64,000 nt of DNA from positions 649,685-713,684 of the forward strand of contig JAHQJS010000007.1 of assembly GCA_019057385.1 (NCBI GenBank), given 5' to 3'. The translations under genes were made by a program, and so were the position numbers. Numbering within the stretch: position 1 is the stretch's first letter; each line of letters begins with the position of its first letter. Source of the stretch: Candidatus Borrarchaeum weybense (GTDB lineage: Archaea > Asgardarchaeota > Sifarchaeia > Borrarchaeales > Borrarchaeaceae). The notes beneath the pieces are model-generated. The model had not been told where the DNA came from and did not search any database. It saw only the letters and a program-made list of their open reading frames with translations. This document shows positions 52,205 through 60,053 of this stretch, in pieces.

Positions 52205-53200
52205 TTAGCGCATAATTGGCGGAGGGGAATTCTTAATGACTTCTACTATCATACGTAAGTTTTCTTCAGGTGTATCAATAGGGATGACACAACCAGGTGC
52301 AAGTAACAAGTGTGGATTGGAAATCTGCATAACTTCTTGCAGTTGCTTAGCTATAGCGAGCGATGTTCCTTTTCTAATTGTTTCAGTTTCGTCAATTCCA
52401 CCAAAGAGGCCTTTATTGAAGATTTTAAGGGCTTCTCTTATTGTTGGAGATGTATGTTGACTATGCCAGTTAATGGCGTCTATGGGATAATTATCAGCGA
52501 TATAATTGAACAAAGGCTTATTTCCATGAACATGAAACACTATAAAGTCAGCATGGGACCTGAGATCATTCAATAATTTAAGTGTATACTTAGCCTCAAA
52601 ATCCAAGAACTGTTGGTTCTTAAGTTTTCCTTCTACACTATGTAGAGAAGCAATAAAGAGGCCATTTGTACCTGCATCTAGGACTGCATGTCCGAATTCG
52701 GTCATAACCCTTGTTATTACTTTAAGGCCTTCTTCAATCTGGGAAGGAGCTTCATAAACATGATTCACGATATTAGGAGCTAGCTGACTTGCTACCATAA
52801 AGGGGCTGAAAACCGTCATCATTAACGGAACATTTCCACTTAGTATTTTCGATACCATCCGAACACCATCTAATTGCCTGCCAAATTCACCATCCGTCGG
52901 ATCCACTTCTTCGATGATCTCAAAGTCCGAAGCATTCTTGATTGGAGAGTTTAACACTGACGGTGAACCATAGATTGGATGAATCGGTCCTACTTCGCAG
53001 CCCCAGTCAACTATGCAATAACTTCCATGTGGAGTAAGTTTCAATACGTCAGAATCATACGTCTTTTGAAACCTCACATGTGCATCTGCAAAGCCCTGTG
53101 GCGTCCTATCATCGCTAGGAAAATGTTTCCATAACGCATACGCCCAACGATCTAAAGAACCGCCTGAGAAAGTTGTCATTAACCTATCCAATTTATCCAT
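52205..53200 (-). CDS. uroporphyrinogen decarboxylase (URO-D) family protein
   Basis: 331 residues with the URO-D TIM-barrel pattern (MTVFSPFMVASQL, DFIVFHVHGNKPLF, INWHSQHTSPTIREALKIF, LLLAPGCVIPIDTPEENLRM). In archaea and anaerobes most such proteins are not haem enzymes but corrinoid-dependent methyltransferases (MtaA/MtbA-like) or related. The histidine in HVHGN and C in PGCVIP are candidate zinc ligands. No corrinoid protein or haem gene adjoins it, so the role is undecided. Confidence 0.85.
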   Translation of the reverse strand: MDKLDRLMTTFSGGSLDRWAYALWKHFPSDDRTPQGFADAHVRFQKTYDSDVLKLTPHGSYCIVDWGCEVGPIHPIYGSPSVLNSPIKNASDFEIIEEVDPTDGEFGRQLDGVRMVSKILSGNVPLMMTVFSPFMVASQLAPNIVNHVYEAPSQIEEGLKVITRVMTEFGHAVLDAGTNGLFIASLHSVEGKLKNQQFLDFEAKYTLKLLNDLRSHADFIVFHVHGNKPLFNYIADNYPIDAINWHSQHTSPTIREALKIFNKGLFGGIDETETIRKGTSLAIAKQLQEVMQISNPHLLLAPGCVIPIDTPEENLRMIVEVIKNSPPPIMR

Positions 53201-53294
53201 ATCATCACTTTTCTACTGTCTTAATCCAATTCTCACGTTGTCTTCAATAAATATATATTAGTGCTAATATCATATATTAAGCTGGAGGACTTCT

Positions 53295-53807
53295 ATGCCT
53301 ACTAACGCTAAGCAACGAACTCTAAAGGACATAAGTGTACGTTATAATCTTCAACCGGGAGATATGGGTAACGTTGTTTATCTTCACGCTATAATTTATG
53401 CTGAGGAATACGGATTTGATCATACATTTGAAGGATACGTTGCATCAGGTCTTGCTGAATTCGCTCAATCATTCAATTCGAACAAAGATCGACTTTGGGT
53501 TGCAGAAATTAAAGGAAAAATTATTGGTTCAATCGCTGTTTTTGGACGTTCTGAATCAGAAGCACAACTTAGATGGTTTCTTGTCATTCCGAATTTCCGT
53601 GGTCTTGGGCTTGGGAAATTGCTTTTTGAGGAATCTATTTTGTTCTGCAAAAAGTGTGGATTCAAGAATGTTTTTCTGTGGACATTCAGGGGCTTAGACG
53701 CAGCAAATTATTTGTATAAATCTGCTGGTTTCGAAAAAACAGAAGAGATAACCCACGAAATTTGGGGCCAAACACTTACGGAAGAGCGATATGAATTAAG
53801 ATTGTAA
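53295..53807 (+). CDS. GNAT family N-acetyltransferase
   Basis: 170 residues with the GNAT fold. The acetyl-CoA-binding motif A is RWFLVIPNFRGLGLGKLL (about 94-111, R-x-x-G-x-G), preceded by strand KIIGSIAVFGRS and followed by VFLWTFRGLDAANYLYKSAG (motif B). The substrate is unknown; the protein most resembles the MarR-associated or ribosomal-type small GNATs. SD GGAGG sits eight bases before ATG 53295. It converges with the glycosylase gene ending at 53816. Confidence 0.9.
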   Translation: MPTNAKQRTLKDISVRYNLQPGDMGNVVYLHAIIYAEEYGFDHTFEGYVASGLAEFAQSFNSNKDRLWVAEIKGKIIGSIAVFGRSESEAQLRWFLVIPNFRGLGLGKLLFEESILFCKKCGFKNVFLWTFRGLDAANYLYKSAGFEKTEEITHEIWGQTLTEERYELRL

Positions 53808-53815
53808 TTCAACTT

Positions 53816-54382
53816 CTACAATATAGTCTTTAATTTTTTCCAATCTTCCTCGATAGCGCTTCTTAAGCCTGGATTTCTTAATGCTGCTGCGGGATGATAC
53901 ATGGGAATTAGTTTGGCTTTCAAGAACAAGGTTGATAACGAAAAGGGCTTTGTATGTATGTCTCTCATAAGGGCTTTCGGGAGTTTGAATTTCTCAAAAA
54001 TAAATTTGACCGCAACATTACCGAGCAAAATTATTGTTTTTGGTTTGATTAACTCAATTTGTTTTTCCAAATAAGGTGTACATGCTGCTATTTGATCTTT
54101 GGTAACTTTGTTCTCAGGTAAGTAGGATTTTATGATGTTTGCAATGTAGACCTCTTCTCGTTTTAATCCTGCATAACTAAGTAGTTTGTTAAGTAGTTTT
54201 CCTGCAGCACCCACGAAGGGACGTCCTTGTTGATCTTCATTATACCCAGGTCCTAGTCCTATTAACATGATTTTTGCATCTTCAGGTCCTTCCCCAAACA
54301 CCGCGTTTTTTCTTCCTTTCCATAATTCACATTTTTTACAGTTTTCTACTTGCTCTTGTAATTCTAATAATTCATTTTTCAT
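53816..54382 (-). CDS. uracil-DNA glycosylase family 4-like protein with altered motifs
   Basis: 188 residues aligning with family 4 UDGs, iron-sulfur enzymes that remove uracil from DNA. Kept: C15, C18 and C101, QGRPFVGAAGKLL, and the C-terminal HPAAALR. Changed: the usual GEAPG is GLGPG (42-46), and the cluster cysteine of the KCRPP motif is serine (KSYLPEN, S86). Three of four cluster ligands remain. It could bind a cluster incompletely, use another ligand, or have a modified activity. Only 9 bases separate it from the convergent GNAT gene. Confidence 0.88.
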   Translation of the reverse strand: MKNELLELQEQVENCKKCELWKGRKNAVFGEGPEDAKIMLIGLGPGYNEDQQGRPFVGAAGKLLNKLLSYAGLKREEVYIANIIKSYLPENKVTKDQIAACTPYLEKQIELIKPKTIILLGNVAVKFIFEKFKLPKALMRDIHTKPFSLSTLFLKAKLIPMYHPAAALRNPGLRSAIEEDWKKLKTIL

Positions 54383-54453
54383 TTAGATCGCCACAATCTC
54401 CTAAACAAATACATTAGCGAATGTAAAGAATTTTTCTATGATTAAAAATCCAT

Positions 54454-54996
54454 TTAAGGTAGAACGAATTCCCATTTGCACCATAGATCCGATGGATGCT
54501 CATCTGGAGGACATACTAAGCAGTTAACTTCAACACTTGAATTCAATGTTTTTGCAAAATTTTTCAAATAGCCAAATCGAACTTGTTTACATGGAAATTC
54601 TTCTAAATCCTTGTTCAAGCGTGCTTCTTGTGTCCTACATCTTTCAACACGCAGGATTGCACGCTGATCATTTACCTCAATAACTTTAAAGGGTTGATCT
54701 AAAGCCCAGCTTGACTTTTTCAAACAATTCATAATTGTTGGGACATCAGCATTTTCATTTACTTTAAACATTCTTCTTAAGCTTTTGGCTTCGATTTTAG
54801 CCATAATTTGCCAAACCTGACTGTCTATTTCGGTCGCAGCTTGCGTACCAAATTTTTCCTCTATTCCTAGGAAATATAAGCCATCAACACGCCATAAATT
54901 TCTTACTTGAAGAAATAAGAAATCAAGCAATTCTTCAATAGGCATTTCAGCCAATTTTTCACGATCTTTAGTACTTCCAGGGGGATAATCATTCAT
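54454..54996 (-). CDS. DUF6125 / ATC-hydrolase-like protein
   Basis: 180 residues. The segment LFLQVRNLWRVDGLYFLGIE EKFG, given here in two parts, and the closing VNCLVCPPDEHPSDLWCKWEF match DUF6125 proteins, relatives of L-2-amino-thiazoline-4-carboxylic acid hydrolases and V4R small-molecule domains. The duplicated protein at 34196-35176 is a more distant member. Cysteines in CRTQE and NCLVCPP could bind a ligand or metal. Function unknown. Confidence 0.7.
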   Translation of the reverse strand: MNDYPPGSTKDREKLAEMPIEELLDFLFLQVRNLWRVDGLYFLGIEEKFGTQAATEIDSQVWQIMAKIEAKSLRRMFKVNENADVPTIMNCLKKSSWALDQPFKVIEVNDQRAILRVERCRTQEARLNKDLEEFPCKQVRFGYLKNFAKTLNSSVEVNCLVCPPDEHPSDLWCKWEFVLP

Positions 54997-55069
54997 TTAA
55001 GACACCACTAATTATTCTTAGTTATCCAACAAATGTTTTAAAATTTATCATTTCTTTACTGATAACTAA

Positions 55070-55110
55070 GCAAGAAAGCACCAATGCGTTAGCGTGGTGA
55101 TGAATTGCAT
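55070..55110 (+). repeat. solitary IS605-type left end
   Basis: GCAAGAAAGCACCAATGCGT then TAGCGTGGTGATGAATTGCA: the same GCAAGAAAGCACC, hairpin, GGTGATGA order as the minus-strand ends at 19105-19073 and 48935-48906. No partner end or coding region is seen next to it. Confidence 0.6.
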
Positions 55111-55156
55111 ATATCACTGTTTCAATAGATAGATATTTAATTGTTCATAACATTTT

Positions 55157-55390
55157 TTGGCAGAATCCGTAAGTCTTAAATATAAACCCTATACTATAGA
55201 GATATATTGGGCTCGTGACAATCCAGTACATGAAGTAGTCATCATGGGACTTAGCCATGAAGCGACTAGTTATCTAGCGTTGAATTTGCTTCGGTACCGG
55301 ATTCGAATGTATTCCCGAGATAAGTATTACATATTGGTGAAGGATAAAAGAAGAATTTCTGTCGTGCACGATAAACAGTTCAGTTTTTAA
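55157..55390 (+). CDS. hypothetical small protein
   Basis: 77 residues from a TTG with no SD, so perhaps a leaderless transcript. Beta-rich, basic (RYRIRMYSRDKYYILVKDKR), no cysteine, no membrane segment. Not recognised. It lies just downstream of the solitary element end at 55070. Coding is supported by length and composition only. Confidence 0.45.
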   Translation: MAESVSLKYKPYTIEIYWARDNPVHEVVIMGLSHEATSYLALNLLRYRIRMYSRDKYYILVKDKRRISVVHDKQFSF

Positions 55391-55528
55391 GAAATGTCGG
55401 GATTGCATAAGCCCCCAGTTCTTTTTATTTAATTCTAAGAATAATGCTTTAAACAGGAATTCGTTTTTTTATCATGCAGAAACTATAATTGCTATTAACT
55501 AACAGATTAAGTGGTCGGGTGCAAGACA

Positions 55529-55942
55529 ATGATGAATCAGATAGATGCCTTCTTAAATAAGAACAATGTTTTTGCTGTTGTTGGAGTCTCAAGAAACCCT
55601 AGCAAATTTGGTTACATTATCTATCAAGATTTAAAACGAAAGGGTTACAAAGTGCTCCCTATTAACCCAAATGCCAAAATAATTAATGGCGATAAGGCTT
55701 ATGCTTCTCTTTCAGAATTACCTATTCAACCAGATGTTGTTGATATAGTAGTTCCACCAAATGTGGCTTTTTATGTTGTAAAAGAATGCAATGCACTTGG
55801 AATTCAAAAAGTATGGTTGCAACCCGGAGCCGAGTCAGATGAAGTGGTTGATTTTTGCTATGACCATGATATTGAAGTTATATACGGGATGTGTGTTTTG
55901 GTCGAATCAAGTAATGTGGGAACGGCTATGAGGCACAAATAA
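55529..55942 (+). CDS. CoA-binding domain protein (YccU family)
   Basis: About 137 residues forming one Rossmann-like CoA-binding domain: AVVGVSRNPSKFGYIIYQDL, YKVLPINPNA, LPIQPDVVDIVVPP, and VWLQPGAESDEV. Related to the CoA-binding domain of succinyl-CoA synthetases but stand-alone; YccU-type members are thought to bind CoA with unknown outcome. Start at 55529 or 55532 (adjacent ATGs); the longer frame to GTG 55511 adds MVGCKT. Single gene. Confidence 0.9.
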   Translation: MMNQIDAFLNKNNVFAVVGVSRNPSKFGYIIYQDLKRKGYKVLPINPNAKIINGDKAYASLSELPIQPDVVDIVVPPNVAFYVVKECNALGIQKVWLQPGAESDEVVDFCYDHDIEVIYGMCVLVESSNVGTAMRHK

Positions 55943-55977
55943 TGAAGTCCAATAAGCAGCAATACACTTTTGTGATT

Positions 55978-56439
55978 CTAATTTTCAAGGAAACAATGCG
56001 AGATTAAAAGTTCTTCTAAAGCGTCTAGTTCATAATGGCCACACGCTTTCAATTCTTGAAAAATTAACGTCGGAGTTGCTACAATATCATATTTTTCCGC
56101 AACCTCTGGGTATAAAGTAACATCTATTTTAGTGACTTTGATAGGTAATCCTTTATTTGCAATAATTGCTGAAAGGAATGTTTCAACTTTAACTCCATGT
56201 GAAGAATATGGGGATGTAAAAAACAGTAGATCTGACTTTGAGTCTTGTTCATTATTATCCTTTCTGGGATCCTGAAATGCACTTATCTTAACAAACGCCC
56301 CACTTTTTCTGATATGCTCCAAATAATAACCTGCAATTTGATTATAAAAGTGATTCGGGTGCGCGCAACTGCATAGAGTAATCAAATATTCAAATTGAAA
56401 ATTCAGGAAACAAATAAGGGAAACAAGAAACAGCCACAA
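55978..56439 (-). CDS. thioredoxin-like fold protein without CxxC
   Basis: 153 residues, of which about 70-150 fit a thioredoxin fold: strand SDLLFFTSPYSSHGVKVETF, helix, strand LPIKVTKIDVTLYPEVAEKY, then ATPTLIF with the cis-proline. The position of the redox CxxC is occupied by SPYSSHG, so disulfide chemistry is not expected. The N-terminal 60 residues are hydrophobic and cysteine-rich and may not be coding; the true start could be internal. Redox-inactive relatives often serve in binding or sensing. Confidence 0.6.
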   Translation of the reverse strand: MWLFLVSLICFLNFQFEYLITLCSCAHPNHFYNQIAGYYLEHIRKSGAFVKISAFQDPRKDNNEQDSKSDLLFFTSPYSSHGVKVETFLSAIIANKGLPIKVTKIDVTLYPEVAEKYDIVATPTLIFQELKACGHYELDALEELLISHCFLEN

Positions 56440-56541
56440 AACAAAGGACTAACCTTTTTTCAGAAAGACAAGAGAGAATTTCATTTTAGGTAGAATGCAA
56501 CTGTACAAAGCTTTATTTAATAAATCCAAGCATGCTTGCGT

Positions 56542-58494
56542 ATGAAGTTATTTTTTAATACCTGTCCACGAGATTGTTATGATACTTGTAGTATTGTGAC
56601 CGCTGTGGATGAAGGCAAACTAATCGAAGTAAAAGCAAACTCTAATCATCCTATCACACAAGGTTATTTGTGTCCAAAAGGTCAGAACTTGATTAAGTAT
56701 GTCTATCATAAAGATCGCGTGCTTTATCCACTTAGGAGGACTGGTTCAAAAGGTGAGGGTAAATTCAAGAAAATCTCTTGGGATGATGCCCTCAATGAGA
56801 TTGCATCCAGACTGACTAAAGTGATCAACGAAAACGGATCGAAAACTGTGTTACACTACGATTATGGCGGTCATAGCGGATTAATAAGTTTAAATTTTCC
56901 AAAAAGGTTTTTCAATGCTATTGGGAGCGCAGAAACGACATACTCGATCTGTGATACTGCAGGAGAACTTGCTGTAGAATTACACTATGGTAAGAGATAT
57001 GGCAGAAAACCCGAAGAGATGCTTAAGTCAAAGTTAATCGTCTATTGGGGATTTAATGCCGCCGTAAGTAACCTTCATAATTTTGGTTTGGCAAAACAAG
57101 CTAAAGAAAAAGGAACTAAAATATATGTGATTGACCCTATCGCAAATGAAACAACAAGGCTTGGTACACATCTTAGGATACGTCCAGCAACTGATGTAAT
57201 TTTTGCCTTTGGTATCGCAAAATATCTTATCGATAATGAGCTAATTGATTCCGATTTTATAAACGAGCATACACACGGTTTTGAAGATTTTAAAGGATAT
57301 TTATCAAAATATACCACCGAATACGTCTCTAAACATACTGGAATCTCTACTCAAGACATAAAGTCTTTTGCAGTAGATTATGCTGCTCTAAAACCTAACT
57401 TTATAAATATCGGTTATGGATTGCAAAAACAAATTAACGGCGGCGAGATTGTTCGTGCTATATGCCTTCTACCTGCATTAATTGGAGTTCCTCGTGGTTT
57501 TTACTATTGTAATAGCGAAAGAGATTTTGATAAAGCATATTTGAAGGCTACACACTTGAGACCTAATAATCCAGTAAAATATGTGAGTTCACAGCTTGGT
57601 AGAGATTTGATATCAAAAGAAATCAATTTTCTTTTTGTTTACAACGCGAATCCGGCAGCTACATCCCCCAACCAAACTCTTGTCAAAAAAGGGCTTCTAC
57701 ATGAAGATTTGTTTGTTGTAGTACATGATTTGTTTTTAACAGATACCACACTGTATGCGGATATAGTTTTACCCGCGGCTTCATTCTTTGAAACGATGGA
57801 TATTAACATCTCTTATTGGCATTACTATCTCTCATTAAATCAAAAAGCAATTGAACCGATAGATGAGGCAAAAAGCAATTCTGAAGTATTCCGGCTTCTT
57901 GCAAAAAAGATGGGGCTCTCACAGCCGGAACTTTTTGAACCTGATGAAGACGTAATCAAAAAGTTAATTTCAACTTCTAAAACAATTGAAGGACGATATG
58001 AGGATTTACTGCAAAAAGGCTTCTTGCGAATGAAACAACTGCCCTTAATGGAATTCCAAACGAAATCTGGAAAAATAGAATTTAGTTCATCAAGAGCACA
58101 GGAACTTGGACTCTCAAGTTTCCCAATAGTACTGGATGAACACCCCCAATTTCCTCTACGGCTTATTTCTTCTGCACATCCCTTGATCCTACATTCTCAG
58201 TATTTTAACATTCAATCAATAAAACCATATATTCTTGTAAATCCAACTGACGCAATAAAGAGAATGATAAAAAACAAGGATGCTACTCGAATCTTTAATG
58301 AAAGAGGATCATTAGTTTTGCCAGTAAAAATCAGTGAAAACGTACCAGAAGGGGTGATTTGGACTTTTAGATCTCCATGGGTGTCATTATCACATGATAA
58401 AAAAAATGTAAATGTTCTTACTAATGATGATTTTCAAAGGTCAAGCTATGGGTCTACTTTCAATTCCACTTTCGTAGAACTTGAAAAAACATAG
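56542..58494 (+). CDS. molybdopterin oxidoreductase (DMSO reductase family)
   Basis: About 650 residues. An N-terminal [4Fe-4S] site (CPRDCYDTC...LCPKG), the DMSO-reductase molybdopterin domains (VLHYDYGGHSG; KLIVYWGFNAAVSNLHNFGL; KGTKIYVIDPIANETTRLGT HLRIRPATD in two parts), and a C-terminal dinucleotide-binding domain (HSQYFNIQ, NPTDAIKRM). NLHN occupies the usual substrate-side region; no Tat signal, so it is cytoplasmic. Closest in type to the polysulfide/thiosulfate or formate-like branch, but the substrate is unassigned and no electron-transfer subunit genes adjoin it. Confidence 0.88.
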   Translation: MKLFFNTCPRDCYDTCSIVTAVDEGKLIEVKANSNHPITQGYLCPKGQNLIKYVYHKDRVLYPLRRTGSKGEGKFKKISWDDALNEIASRLTKVINENGSKTVLHYDYGGHSGLISLNFPKRFFNAIGSAETTYSICDTAGELAVELHYGKRYGRKPEEMLKSKLIVYWGFNAAVSNLHNFGLAKQAKEKGTKIYVIDPIANETTRLGTHLRIRPATDVIFAFGIAKYLIDNELIDSDFINEHTHGFEDFKGYLSKYTTEYVSKHTGISTQDIKSFAVDYAALKPNFINIGYGLQKQINGGEIVRAICLLPALIGVPRGFYYCNSERDFDKAYLKATHLRPNNPVKYVSSQLGRDLISKEINFLFVYNANPAATSPNQTLVKKGLLHEDLFVVVHDLFLTDTTLYADIVLPAASFFETMDINISYWHYYLSLNQKAIEPIDEAKSNSEVFRLLAKKMGLSQPELFEPDEDVIKKLISTSKTIEGRYEDLLQKGFLRMKQLPLMEFQTKSGKIEFSSSRAQELGLSSFPIVLDEHPQFPLRLISSAHPLILHSQYFNIQSIKPYILVNPTDAIKRMIKNKDATRIFNERGSLVLPVKISENVPEGVIWTFRSPWVSLSHDKKNVNVLTNDDFQRSSYGSTFNSTFVELEKT

Positions 58495-58520
58495 TTATCC
58501 TTAGTTTTCATTTAACTTTG

Positions 58521-58563
58521 TCGGCGGGAAGTCTCCTTCCGAGAGGGAGGGGAGGATGTCACA
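58521..58563 (+). repeat. solitary TnpB-type right end
   Basis: TCGGCGGGAAGTCTCCTTCC, then GAGAGGGAGGGGAGGATGTCACA. It shares its opening with the inverted copy at 29739-29777 and has the GGATGTCAC ending common among archaeal IS1341-type elements. It follows the oxidoreductase stop by 26 bases; no partner end is nearby. Confidence 0.6.
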
Positions 58564-58659
58564 TAGATGGTTTCAAATATTTTATCTAATCTTTAGAGTG
58601 ATACCTTATATTGGTTAAAGTGCATTTAATTCTAATAACAACAATGGAGTTAGTAAAAA

Positions 58660-58767
58660 ATGAGTGTTAAAGTTAAAGTCCTTATTATCCTTATCATAAT
58701 TGCCATCGCCATCGCGTTTGGCTACTATATGGTGTTGAGGCTTAGTCAACCACATCAATTATTGTGA
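58660..58767 (+). CDS. 35-residue single-span membrane protein
   Basis: An ATG eight to nine bases after a GGAG motif opens MSVKVKVLIILIIIAIAIAF followed by GYYMVLRLSQPHQLL and a stop. A lysine-containing start and a continuous 18-residue hydrophobic stretch make a single membrane helix, N-terminus probably inside. It is too short for the usual gene calls. Coding is supported by the SD, the spacing and the composition. Confidence 0.5.
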   Translation: MSVKVKVLIILIIIAIAIAFGYYMVLRLSQPHQLL

Positions 58768-58790
58768 ATTTGAATTTTTTTTTAACTTAA

Positions 58791-59990
58791 TCATTCAATA
58801 TCTATGTTGAACTGCTCAAATAATTCACCAAAATCTATTCCAGCAACCTTTTTCGTTTTATACTGATTATAAAGAGCATTATGAGCATTAATGAGAATTT
58901 CTGAAGTTATCCCATGCGAAATTGAAAAGTACGTTTCAACATAAGCTGCAAGATCATCGCATATCTTGATTATTTTGCCATCTACTGGAGAATAAGAATC
59001 GCTATTAAACGACTCATTGATCTTTTCCGAACTAACAAGTTTTATTTCATTATTTTCAGTTTTGATCTTGCTTTCAAATTCATCTTCTATGAAATATCTG
59101 AAATCTTTGTGCCAAGCAGAGGGAAGAAGTGGTAGAAGTTTTTCTTCGAGTTGTTCTTTCTCAATCTCTTCAATTATAGCTCTGAGACCCTCAACAGATT
59201 TTTTCACAGGAGAAACAATATCTCTGGTCAAAACTTCGGGAAGATCATGGAAAAGACCTGTAAAATAATTATTAACAATCCTTTTTGAGCAAGCGTTTAA
59301 TTCTATTGAAAACAGGTTTGAGAGCATAGCAACTACTAGCATGTGTCCCATAACCGATGTCTCTGGGAGTCTTGGTGTTTGAGCCCATCGTTGCTGAAAC
59401 CTCAGTTGCCCAACATAATCTATAAACGCGTTTATTTTACCCGATACTAATCTTTGTACACCAATGAGGTCGATGTGTTCTTTAAGCTCGTTTTCGATCG
59501 CTGCTTTGGTACTTTCAAGTCCATACATATCCTTGTTTAAATTATATATAATCCGAAATTCCCAATTAGTTGCCAGATAATGGGCAGCTCTTAATATTTT
59601 CTTCTCCAAGGGGGAAATTGGTAAGAATAAATATTCTCTAAACTCCTTAAAGAATTTCTCTTGAATATCTATCTTATTTTTGAGTTGGTCTAAAACCCAT
59701 TCGTTGAGTTCTTTTCCTTTACGACGCATAAGTTTGTGAAAAATAGGAGGTTTGATATCAGTAAGAATGATTCGATGCAGGAATTCAAAAAGTCCACCTT
59801 CAATTAAGCCTTTCCAATTTATTTCCACCTTTCTTTCAGTTTCCTCAAATTTTGCCAGTACATACGCTATGATCATTTTATGTGCTTGTTTATCAAGTTC
59901 TGTAAAACCGACTCTTGGTCTAATATGATCATTCCATCGCTGGATGTGTGCTGCCTGATAGAAAAGCTCGATTATTGCTTTACTTAGCAT
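58791..59990 (-). CDS. HD-domain phosphohydrolase-like protein
   Basis: 399 residues. HD-domain metal ligands: H in ETSVMGHMLVVAML (about 215), HD in FTGLFHDLPEVLTRDIVSPV (about 250, with the conserved R/D after it), and a late D in KICDDLAAYVE (about 347), as in YfbR-type 5'-nucleotidases and related archaeal HD proteins. It is longer than YfbR (about 200) with an N-terminal helical part. The neighbouring upstream gene on the same strand is a nuclease (gap about 63 bases), so the two may work together on nucleic acid or nucleotides. Confidence 0.85.
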   Translation of the reverse strand: MLSKAIIELFYQAAHIQRWNDHIRPRVGFTELDKQAHKMIIAYVLAKFEETERKVEINWKGLIEGGLFEFLHRIILTDIKPPIFHKLMRRKGKELNEWVLDQLKNKIDIQEKFFKEFREYLFLPISPLEKKILRAAHYLATNWEFRIIYNLNKDMYGLESTKAAIENELKEHIDLIGVQRLVSGKINAFIDYVGQLRFQQRWAQTPRLPETSVMGHMLVVAMLSNLFSIELNACSKRIVNNYFTGLFHDLPEVLTRDIVSPVKKSVEGLRAIIEEIEKEQLEEKLLPLLPSAWHKDFRYFIEDEFESKIKTENNEIKLVSSEKINESFNSDSYSPVDGKIIKICDDLAAYVETYFSISHGITSEILINAHNALYNQYKTKKVAGIDFGELFEQFNIDIE

Positions 59991-60053
59991 ACTAAACTTC
60001 CTCTCATTGTAGGTCCAATATATGTAGAATACCCATAATCATCTGCTGGCAGA

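Noticed and set aside
55290..55320. tRNA-like GGATTCGAATG string
   Set aside because: It lies within a reading frame, and no acceptor stem or anticodon arm can be built around it.
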